This document shows, piece after piece, positions 1-5,804 of a stretch of 51,935 nt of DNA. The stretch lies in the IMG/VR virus record IMGVR_UViG_3300024344_000021, positions 1 through 51,935 of that record. One strand, written 5' to 3'. The position numbers and the translations under genes were made by a program. Source of the DNA: a virus. Numbering within the stretch: the first letter of the stretch is position 1; each line of letters opens with the position of its first letter. The notes below the pieces were generated by a model. The model was given only the letters and a program-made list of their open reading frames with translations, searched no databases and had not been told where the DNA came from.

Positions 1-58
1 GAAACTGGTTAAGATTAGTGTTTAGACCGCCTTGACATGATAAACCAAATGCTTGCAT
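1..58 (-). CDS. tail nozzle-like protein, N-terminal fragment (cut by window edge)
   Basis: Nineteen codons starting from ATG at 58 are present and the rest runs off the left edge. The sequence is identical to the first codons of the full gene at 49762-51369, so this is the same gene seen a second time because the window ends overlap on a circular map. It is not a separate or degraded gene. Confidence 0.9.
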   Translation of the reverse strand, partial: MQAFGLSCQGGLNTNLNQF

Positions 59-624
59 AGTTAATCAAACCTAACTCTGTCATCAGAAATAAATGTTGGA
101 ACAGTCCCTATTAAATTTTCCCTCATACTTTTTAATCCTTTTCTATAATCTTCTAAGGCAAAAGCAGCCATTTGAGGGTTGTCTTTAAATTGATGTGTGT
201 AATATCTAGCTTTAGATAATATTACTGTTTTATATAAATCAGGAAAAACTATAGCATCACTATGTGCAGATAGTTGTGTAGGAAGGTCATAAGCAAAAAA
301 CCAAACCTTATAAACTTTATCGGGTATAGGACTTAATCCAAACTTTCTAGAATCTGGACTTCTAATAACAAGATTAGGTTCTCCTCCTACTGCTTGATCA
401 GCATCATCAGCATTTTCTCTAGCCCTTCTAAAGTCTTTCCATTTTTCTATAGTTACAAATCTTAAATTTTTAGAAACGTAAGGTGCTGATTGACCACTTA
501 CACCCACTGTAGTTAAATAAAAATTATCCCAATCTATAGAGCCATAGTCATTTATTATAGATGAACTAGCAGCTTTTAATTCATACCATCTTGTACCTGC
601 TACAGTATCTACTGATACATTACC
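1..624. repeat. terminal overlap, left copy
   Basis: Bases 1-624 match 51312-51935 without gaps. The first 99 bases are identical. After that I count 18 substitutions, most of them synonymous in the tail adaptor gene. This is what a circularly closed assembly of a mixed population would give; a true direct terminal repeat of a virion genome would normally be identical. Confidence 0.9.
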
Positions 625-831
625 ATACATAGGATCGGTAGCACCGCTTTCACCTGTAGCTAAAAAAGGCCACTGAGGTTCTTCATTAACTATATCTAAG
701 TATGATCTATTAATACAATCTTTAGCGTGTGCTTGAATACCTACAGCACTAGAAAAAGTTGAGGAAGTTAATACTACTTCATTTAACTCCCTTAATAGTT
801 CATTTGTTAATTCTAAAAATGTAGTAGCCAT
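61..831 (-). CDS. tail adaptor / tail tubular protein A-like
   Basis: A 256-residue protein without signal peptide or membrane segment. It begins MATTFLELTNELLRELNEV and has the size of a podovirus head-to-tail adaptor of the gp11 (tail tubular A) type that joins portal and nozzle. The assignment rests on size, on the style of the N-terminus and on position: downstream of portal, scaffold and capsid and directly followed, across the circular join, by the nozzle-like gene at 49762-51369 whose start codon lies 2 bases past this stop. A second, slightly different partial copy lies at 51372-51935. Family membership is recalled, not computed. Confidence 0.7.
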   Translation of the reverse strand: MATTFLELTNELLRELNEVVLTSSTFSSAVGIQAHAKDCINRSYLDIVNEEPQWPFLATGESGATDPMYGNVSVDTVAGTRWYELKAASSSIINDYGSIDWDNFYLTTVGVSGQSAPYVSKNLRFVTIEKWKDFRRARENADDADQAVGGEPNLVIRSPDSRKFGLSPIPDKVYKVWFFAYDLPTQLSAHSDAIVFPDLYKTVILSKARYYTHQFKDNPQMAAFALEDYRKGLKSMRENLIGTVPTFISDDRVRFD

Positions 832-833
832 AA

Positions 834-1004
834 TTATTTTTTAAGCTCTTTATGATTTACGGGATTATTAGGATTTCTAAAAACACGATCATAATTATCA
901 TCGTATTTCTTTTTATCCTCACCTTTCATATAGGCAGCACGAATTTTAACTTTACCATTAACATTAAATCGCACTGGATTTTTTTCACTTCCTATTTGTG
1001 GCAT
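834..1004 (-). CDS. small basic protein, unknown function
   Basis: A 56-codon reading frame from ATG at 1004 to TAA at 834, just upstream of the tail adaptor start at 831. The product is Lys/Asn-rich (starts MPQIGSEKNP, ends HKELKK), with no membrane segment. The leader has a GGAAATAT-type ribosome site. I do not recognise the family. It sits in the late operon between the pqqA-like gene and the tail adaptor with only short gaps, which supports expression. Confidence 0.6.
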   Translation of the reverse strand: MPQIGSEKNPVRFNVNGKVKIRAAYMKGEDKKKYDDNYDRVFRNPNNPVNHKELKK

Positions 1005-1015
1005 ACTATATTTCC

Positions 1016-1087
1016 TTATCTATTGCTGTAATACATTGTGATTTCAAAACCAAGTCTAACATTTTCATAAGTAGGTTTAGTCCACAT
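1016..1087 (-). CDS. pqqA: PqqA-like precursor peptide of pyrroloquinoline quinone
   Basis: A 23-codon gene from ATG at 1087 to TAA at 1016. The peptide begins [14 protein letters not shown] and ends EITMYYSNR. Bacterial PqqA peptides of the Klebsiella and Pseudomonas kind are also about 23 residues, begin MW-K-P, carry R-x-G before the core and end -SNR or similar. Their Glu15 and Tyr19 are cross-linked by PqqE and become the PQQ cofactor. Here Glu15 and Tyr19 stand at exactly those positions (E-I-T-M-Y). A strong ribosome site (GGAGG at 1096-1100, 8 bases before ATG) makes expression likely. No PqqB, C, D or E gene is present, so maturation would need the host. The gene lies directly after a terminator hairpin behind the capsid gene. 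Chance matching is the main alternative but is unlikely given length, motif and ribosome site together. Confidence 0.85.
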   Translation of the reverse strand: MWTKPTYENVRLGFEITMYYSNR

Positions 1088-1100
1088 AATAATTACCTCC

Positions 1101-1133
1101 AATAAAATTAAAGGGGGCATATTTCAGCCCCCC
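1101..1133 (-). terminator. rho-independent terminator after the major capsid gene
   Basis: On the minus strand a six-base GC stem (GGGGGC, loop of 8, GCCCCC; plus-strand arms 1113-1118 and 1127-1132) is followed by a T-rich run. It stands 8 bases past the capsid stop. It probably trims capsid transcripts and lowers expression of the genes behind it. Confidence 0.8.
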
Positions 1134-1140
1134 GTAATAT

Positions 1141-2130
1141 TTAGTCAATGCCGTAGAACGCAGAAACTAATGCCTCTGGACGTAGTACTTTAGCTCCATA
1201 TACATGAAGACCTCGTACTATATCACCAAAGCTATCAGGATCACGAATTACTTCAGTACTAGTAATAGTCTGAGCAGTTGCCGTAGATGACATATGACCT
1301 GCAATACACTTACCTGCTGCATTAGAGGTAGAAGCAATATTGTTAGTCTTGTACATATCAAATCCACGCAACTTACCAGTTGATACTAGTCCGTTACGGA
1401 TTGAACCTTGACCTGCGTTGTAATCAACAGACAGAAGTTTTGAACTGCTTTGTACAAGCTGCTCATAAAACTCTGGGTTTGCTGCGAACCAACGACCTTC
1501 TTCTGGAACATTTTGCTCATCAAGAAGACGAGCCATGTGTGAAAGAACGTCAATAGGATCATGCTCACCAGAAGCAAAACCTATGTCTAGATTACCAGTA
1601 CCATCAAAAGTACCTGCTGCTAGATCAGTTGCGTTGTCAGAACCTAAAATGTGATTAGGGCTAGAAGCTGATACACCTGCAAACATTACTGCAAGTACAC
1701 CTTGATCAAACGCATCTTTAATTGAATAAGCTGCTGAAGATGCAGCAACGTCACGAAAGTTAACGTGTGACATATTAGTTTCAATATCATCTACGATAAA
1801 CTTAAATGCGTTTGCTGTATCAACAACCAAATTAACTTCTTGGTCTGTCAACTTAGTCGCAGTTACGTCTTGTCCCCTTTCATACTGATAAACAGTAATT
1901 TCAGGTTCTTTGATAATTCTTACAGAATCACCGTATGCCGCAATCTCTCCCGCATAATCTGTATTAGTAATTGCTTCTACTACAGATGATTTTCTAAAAA
2001 AGTTTAAAACAGTTTTAGAATAAATTGCAGGTAAGAAATACGAGTTTGTTTGACCCGATACGGAATTTGCAAAGTTTGCATTAGTATCCGTAGACGGTTC
2101 AAAATATTGGTCAGATTGATTATAAGCCAT
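1141..2130 (-). CDS. major capsid protein
   Basis: A 329-residue protein following the scaffold gene by 20 bases, the canonical place of the head protein. It shows the style of podovirus HK97-fold capsid subunits: a short variable N-arm, then a segment with YGDSVRIIKEPEITVYQY and a VDDIETNMSHVNFRDVAASS stretch, ending in a beta-rich domain with LHVYGAKVLRPEALVSAFYG. A strong terminator follows at once, consistent with the most heavily expressed late gene. The fold is inferred from family resemblance and position. Confidence 0.88.
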   Translation of the reverse strand: MAYNQSDQYFEPSTDTNANFANSVSGQTNSYFLPAIYSKTVLNFFRKSSVVEAITNTDYAGEIAAYGDSVRIIKEPEITVYQYERGQDVTATKLTDQEVNLVVDTANAFKFIVDDIETNMSHVNFRDVAASSAAYSIKDAFDQGVLAVMFAGVSASSPNHILGSDNATDLAAGTFDGTGNLDIGFASGEHDPIDVLSHMARLLDEQNVPEEGRWFAANPEFYEQLVQSSSKLLSVDYNAGQGSIRNGLVSTGKLRGFDMYKTNNIASTSNAAGKCIAGHMSSTATAQTITSTEVIRDPDSFGDIVRGLHVYGAKVLRPEALVSAFYGID

Positions 2131-2150
2131 TGTAATATCCTCTCAAAAAC

Positions 2151-3005
2151 TTATTTAGCTATTCTGCCTTCTGCCAACGCTTGTTTGATTTCGTCTTCAT
2201 ACTTATCAAACTGGTCAATAGACATCTTAGCAATTTCACTTTCTGTCCAAACTTTAGGAGCTTTCGCATCCACCGCTGTAGTTTTTGTAGACACCATATC
2301 GGCAGCAGACCTATTCTCCTGTTGCTTGGACTGCCTCTTTTGTGGTGGCTGATTTATTCCCTTTTCCATTTTGTAAAGGTCAATAGCGCGACTAGCTAAA
2401 GTAGCATCACTGTTATTAGCATAAACCCATTTTTGTATATCTTCAGGTTGTTCTTTAGCCCATTCGTGAAAAGCATCATCACCCCGTATATCTTCAAAAT
2501 CTGGATGACGTTCCCTAAGAACTGTTTCAGCTTCTCGTTTCATAATGTCAGCTTCCCGTTCTTGCAAAGCTGTAAGTTGCTGTCTTAGTTCTTCAGTTTG
2601 ATTTTCACTTTGTAAATGAGCTACAGTTTCAACTGTCTCATACAAGTCTGGATTTTTTGCTTTGAACTGCTCTAGTTCTTCTAAAGTTTTAGGAGCCTGA
2701 TACTTAGGTGCTTTTTCAGCAGCCTCCGCAAGAAGCTCTTGTTCCTTTTGTTTAAACTCAGCAATTCTATTGTCGTAATGTTTCTTTAGATCATCATACC
2801 TTTTCTTATAATTTACATCCTTAGAATTTTTAGCAGGGGGCGTTTCTGATTCCTCAGAAGGCGTAGCCTGTTCTTCTTTAGGTCGTGCATAGAATAATCC
2901 ATCGGCATCACCCATTGATGGTTTATCAGGAGTGTGCCAATCTTTCTTTGCATTATAAGGGTTAGGTGCTTTTTCCTCCACAGGATTAGTTTGTGTTTCA
3001 GCCAT
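2151..3005 (-). CDS. capsid scaffolding protein
   Basis: A 284-residue, highly charged, mostly helical protein. The N-terminal 70 residues are Pro/Glu-rich and disordered. A Lys/Glu coiled coil follows around residues 75-160 (YDDLKKHYDNRIAEFKQKEQ), and the C-terminal tail is basic and charged. Size, composition and its position just upstream of the major capsid gene fit a podovirus scaffold that guides procapsid assembly and is then lost. A good GGAGG site precedes ATG at 3005. Confidence 0.85.
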   Translation of the reverse strand: MAETQTNPVEEKAPNPYNAKKDWHTPDKPSMGDADGLFYARPKEEQATPSEESETPPAKNSKDVNYKKRYDDLKKHYDNRIAEFKQKEQELLAEAAEKAPKYQAPKTLEELEQFKAKNPDLYETVETVAHLQSENQTEELRQQLTALQEREADIMKREAETVLRERHPDFEDIRGDDAFHEWAKEQPEDIQKWVYANNSDATLASRAIDLYKMEKGINQPPQKRQSKQQENRSAADMVSTKTTAVDAKAPKVWTESEIAKMSIDQFDKYEDEIKQALAEGRIAK

Positions 3006-3044
3006 AATACTTCCTCCACGGGGCTTGTAAGTTTTAAAAGGTAG

Positions 3045-3083
3045 CCATTACAATAAATTATTTGTACGGATAATTTATAATGG
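3045..3083 (-). other. AT-rich stem-loop in the scaffold leader
   Basis: Inverted repeat ATAAATTAT (3053-3061) and ATAATTTAT (3070-3078) with an 8-base loop, extended by an outer CCATT/AATGG pairing (3045-3049, 3079-3083). A nine-base direct repeat, AAGGTAGCC, occurs at 3038-3046 and 3096-3104. No good T-tract follows, so an RNA processing or stability element is more likely than a terminator. Confidence 0.5.
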
Positions 3084-3105
3084 TGCTTTTACTTCAAGGT
3101 AGCCG

Positions 3106-4227
3106 TTATCGTTGTCTAACATTTAGGCTAGGCATTTGATTAGAAGACATCATTACTTTATTCATGTCATCTTCTAAATCAGTTTCCTCGCCCTTCCTCA
3201 TTAAACCACCATCATAAGCACGTTCAGCTTCATCCATCATACGTTGAAGTCTGTCTGCACCTATTTGATCAGTGGCCTTTCTAGTCATCACAAATTCACC
3301 GTCAGATAATCTGGCAGGTATTGAATCTGAGACTCCCGTTCCCGGCCCTTCAACTTCTCCAGAGCCAGTAAACTCAGAAGCCGTTCCTACAACTTTGTCA
3401 AATATCATACTGAGTTGAGGATCGCCTTCTAAAGCGTTCATTAAATATGTTTGTTCTTCAGGCTGTAAAGCTTCGTTTAATACATAATCAATAAACTCAT
3501 CTTCCATTTGTTCATCTGGAAGTTGTGAAGCTTCTACTGCTGCCATTTCTTCCGGTGGTATATTAGGGTAAGTATCTACTGGAACTTCACCACCCTCTTG
3601 AAATACATCACGGCCTTTAAGAATATCAGCCTGTGTTACTTTTCCATCACCTGTTAAGTCTGGAAACTTACCACCTTCTGCCATCTCTTCTCTATTTACA
3701 GGAAGATCAGCAGTATAAGTTCTACCTTCAAATTCAAAAGTATCTGCTCTTGCTTCTCTTGCTTGTCTAAAAGCATCTTGAAAAGCATTAGCAGAATCAG
3801 TACCTCTTTCATAGGTAGGAAAATCATCAGGGTTAATTCTTTCATCTGGATTTTTTATTTCTACATCTATCTCACCTGCATCAGCAGCTTCAATAATTGT
3901 TTGACCTTTATCAGAATTAGCAGCATATCCAAGTCCTCCTGCTACTACTACTGCTCCTGTCATGTCTTGTGCATAAGCAGCCTGTTTCCTAGTCATAGGT
4001 CTAGTAGCTCTTTGATCAGCAGATAAAGGTTTTAATATTTTTTTAAGAAGTTGAACTAAGGCTCCGGCAGCATAACCCTCTCTTTCAGGAGGAACCATCA
4101 TACCCCCACCCATTTTCTTTTCTTTATCAGGTGCGGATACTGCTACAGTTACAGCAACATCAGGAGCAGCTAGTAAGGCTTCTTTTCTTTTTCTACGTTG
4201 TCTATTTCTTTTAGATTTACTAGCCAT
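3106..4227 (-). CDS. virion-associated protein with Ca-loop-like motif, unknown function
   Basis: A 373-residue protein between the small basic genes and the scaffold. It has a very basic N-terminus (MASKSKRNRQRRKRKE), a hydrophobic Gly/Ala segment near residues 90-105, a DLTGDGKVTQADIL motif near residue 190 that resembles a dockerin or EF-hand calcium loop, and a C-terminal GVSDSIPARLSDGEFVMT block that I recall in many phage virion-associated proteins. Two short EGG motifs (MAEGGKF, FQEGGEV) echo those in other late proteins here. A head-related role is inferred from position only. Confidence 0.6.
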   Translation of the reverse strand: MASKSKRNRQRRKRKEALLAAPDVAVTVAVSAPDKEKKMGGGMMVPPEREGYAAGALVQLLKKILKPLSADQRATRPMTRKQAAYAQDMTGAVVVAGGLGYAANSDKGQTIIEAADAGEIDVEIKNPDERINPDDFPTYERGTDSANAFQDAFRQAREARADTFEFEGRTYTADLPVNREEMAEGGKFPDLTGDGKVTQADILKGRDVFQEGGEVPVDTYPNIPPEEMAAVEASQLPDEQMEDEFIDYVLNEALQPEEQTYLMNALEGDPQLSMIFDKVVGTASEFTGSGEVEGPGTGVSDSIPARLSDGEFVMTRKATDQIGADRLQRMMDEAERAYDGGLMRKGEETDLEDDMNKVMMSSNQMPSLNVRQR

Positions 4228-4377
4228 TTATTTCCCCTTATGAACTTTCTGCACATCAAAGCTTGCATTTAATGTAGCACCTTTATGTGGCTTAAACTTA
4301 CCAGTATGTTTCATAAGTTTATAGCCACCATTTTTTTGTTTCATCCAATGGTATCCTGCGGGAGCTTTAACTTTCAT
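4228..4377 (-). CDS. small basic protein, unknown function
   Basis: A 49-codon frame from ATG at 4377 to TAA at 4228; it starts inside the end of the gene at 4367-4594 and stops exactly before the start codon of the 373-residue gene. The product is Lys/Gly/His-rich (MKVKAPAGYHWMKQKNGGYK at the N-terminus) with a C-terminal HKGK. The tight packing in the late operon supports it as a real gene. No function is recognised. Confidence 0.6.
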   Translation of the reverse strand: MKVKAPAGYHWMKQKNGGYKLMKHTGKFKPHKGATLNASFDVQKVHKGK

Positions 4378-4594
4378 CTTTTGTAAAATCTCTTAGTTTT
4401 AATAAGTCAGTTGCAATTTTATACTTTTCTTCTACTGCTGCTACTTCTGCTATTAGTTTATCTACTTCACCTATTAAGTCAGGATGTTCTGGAACACCTG
4501 TAGCATTAGTTAGATAATTTTCTATATTAACAGCAAGTACTTCTAACTCTGCTGAGTACTTAGAAGCTAAAGCATTAAGTATTAAATCTTTCAT
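4367..4594 (-). CDS. small helical protein, conserved phage type
   Basis: A 75-residue acidic, helical protein (MKDLILNALASKYSAELEVL), with a GVPEHPDLIGEVDKLIAEVA segment in the second half. I recall similar short proteins in marine and T4-like phages without a known role. Its start overlaps the stop of the preceding gene by 4 bases (ATGA-type coupling at 4591-4594), so it is co-translated with the basic-protein cluster between portal and scaffold. Confidence 0.65.
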   Translation of the reverse strand: MKDLILNALASKYSAELEVLAVNIENYLTNATGVPEHPDLIGEVDKLIAEVAAVEEKYKIATDLLKLRDFTKDES

Positions 4595-4836
4595 TTTTTT
4601 CTATACTTCCTTGTTTTCTTTGCAATACGTTTGGGTTGTTTTGAGTGTTGCTTTCCTTTTGCAGTATCTTCTCTTTTCTTTCTTGTTGTAGCAGCGTACT
4701 CTTTAGCAGATAAAGACTTTATAGCTTTTTCTGGTAAATATCTTTCACCTGTTTTAGCACTAGGTTTCCCAGACTTAGTACGCCACTTTTGTTTAGTCCA
4801 AGATTTAAGACTTTTTTGTGATTTCTTTAATGCCAT
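4591..4836 (-). CDS. small Lys-rich protein, conserved phage family
   Basis: An 81-residue, extremely basic protein (MALKKSQKSLKSWTKQKWRT, then GERYLPEKAIKSLSAKEYAA and a Lys/Arg-rich tail). Proteins of this exact style are widespread in marine phages as unknown-function families. High charge suggests nucleic-acid binding or packaging with DNA in the head, but this is inference. It is coupled to its downstream neighbour by a 4-base overlap. Confidence 0.7.
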   Translation of the reverse strand: MALKKSQKSLKSWTKQKWRTKSGKPSAKTGERYLPEKAIKSLSAKEYAATTRKKREDTAKGKQHSKQPKRIAKKTRKYRKK

Positions 4837-4838
4837 AA

Positions 4839-4994
4839 CTAATTAGGTTTAGCAACCTCACCACCCATTGAGTACTTCATTTTGCCACCACCCATCATTT
4901 TCTTTTTATTCATACCACCCATCATCATACCTTTTTTCTTTTTATTCATACCGCCCATCATTTTCTTTTTTCTATCACCATAGTGCTTTGGCAT
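4839..4994 (-). CDS. Met/Lys/Gly-repeat small protein
   Basis: A 51-codon frame from ATG at 4994 to TAG at 4839, filling the gap between two conserved genes. The product is low-complexity: three repeats of a KKKMMGGMN-like unit between an N-terminal MPKHYGDR and a C-terminal MKYSMGGEVAKPN. The SMGGEV motif resembles GG motifs in the large late proteins. The frame is open end to end and closely spaced, so it is probably translated. Function unknown. Confidence 0.55.
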   Translation of the reverse strand: MPKHYGDRKKKMMGGMNKKKKGMMMGGMNKKKMMGGGKMKYSMGGEVAKPN

Positions 4995-4996
4995 AG

Positions 4997-5299
4997 TTAT
5001 GTCCTCTTAGATTTAGATTTATGTTTATTGCGTAAAACTTCTTTACCTCTTTTAGCTATAGCAGCTTGTTGATTTTTTCCTGCTACTTTAGCTCTTTGTT
5101 CTAATACTGTTAATATTTGTATTTTTCTAGCAAAAGGTTTATTTATATTTTTAACTTTTTTAACAGTATCTCTTGCATCTTGAACTGTAGCATATTTTAT
5201 ACGAACAGTGTCTTTAGGATTTTCATCCGTGTATAAACGTCTTCCAGACCCTTTAGGTTTTTTACCTGTACCTACTTTGGGGTCTTTCTTCTTAGCCAT
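4997..5299 (-). CDS. small basic protein, conserved phage type
   Basis: A 100-residue basic protein with KKPKGSGRRLYTDENPKDTV near the N-terminus and a helical INKPFARKIQILTVLEQRAK core. I recall close relatives in marine phages next to the portal gene, without a function. The start codon overlaps the stop of the gene at 5299-5499 by one base. Likely DNA- or protein-binding in the head; not established. Confidence 0.7.
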   Translation of the reverse strand: MAKKKDPKVGTGKKPKGSGRRLYTDENPKDTVRIKYATVQDARDTVKKVKNINKPFARKIQILTVLEQRAKVAGKNQQAAIAKRGKEVLRNKHKSKSKRT

Positions 5300-5499
5300 T
5301 ATTTATATCCACCGCCTTTTGCTTTGTACTCTTTAGCTAACATTTGAGCTTTTCGAGCACTCCATTGTCCGGGCTTACCACCCTTTGAACCTGCTTTAAT
5401 TCTATTAAATAAATTTTTACGCATTGTAGGTTTGGTATAATTACCTGCTTCATTTACTCTCGATGTTTTTTTCTTGGTTGACTTTTTCTTTGTTGCCAT
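5299..5499 (-). CDS. small basic protein, conserved phage type
   Basis: A 66-residue basic protein. The core GNYTKPTMRKNLFNRIKAGS followed by GGKPGQWSARKAQMLAKEYK is a pattern I recall from many phages and some bacterial chromosomes. The first 50 bases overlap the end of the 53-codon frame at 5450-5611. Role unknown; composition fits nucleic-acid contact. Confidence 0.75.
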   Translation of the reverse strand: MATKKKSTKKKTSRVNEAGNYTKPTMRKNLFNRIKAGSKGGKPGQWSARKAQMLAKEYKAKGGGYK

Positions 5500-5611
5500 T
5501 ATACCATTCCTCTTTTATCCATTCATTATAACATATAAATTTTCTTTGAGGATAAGACCAATACTTTCCTTCATAGCGAGGAGTCTCTTCCTCTAGCTTC
5601 ACTAATTTCAT
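5450..5611 (-). CDS. small protein coupled to portal stop
   Basis: A 53-codon frame from ATG at 5611 to TGA at 5450. Its start overlaps the portal stop as ATGA, the classic translational-coupling arrangement. The product has the ordered-looking segment TPRYEGKYWSYPQRKFICYN and an EWIKEEWYNG stretch rich in Trp and Tyr, unlike random out-of-frame sequence. It overlaps the 77-residue frame at 5571-5804 by 41 bases and the next gene by 50 bases. Function unknown. Confidence 0.65.
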   Translation of the reverse strand: MKLVKLEEETPRYEGKYWSYPQRKFICYNEWIKEEWYNGNKEKVNQEKNIESK

Positions 5612-5804
5612 CCTTCAACTGCTCTAGGCGTTCCAGAGAATTGATCTTCCCCTGACTGCGGTACATTTCCAGTTCCGATGTTGCCCCCACCAGTACCCGT
5701 AACTCCAATGTCTTGAGGTTGTTCAGGTGTTGCTTCAGGGCTTCCCATAACTCCTTGTTGTTCGTTAGGAGTGAGAGGCGTTTCGCCAGTTGCTTGTCCA
5801 ACAT
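5571..5804 (-). CDS. conserved small helical protein overprinting the portal 3' end
   Basis: A 77-residue helical protein (MLDKQLAKRLSLLTNNKELW, then LKTLELRVLVGATSELEMYR and SQGKINSLERLEQL). I recall very similar proteins in other marine phages, which argues that this frame is real even though 197 bases lie inside the portal gene in another frame. In the overlap the portal frame encodes only a low-complexity Gly/Pro/Gln tail. A GGGA site lies a few bases before ATG at 5804. Function unknown. Confidence 0.7.
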   Translation of the reverse strand: MLDKQLAKRLSLLTNNKELWEALKQHLNNLKTLELRVLVGATSELEMYRSQGKINSLERLEQLKDEISEARGRDSSL

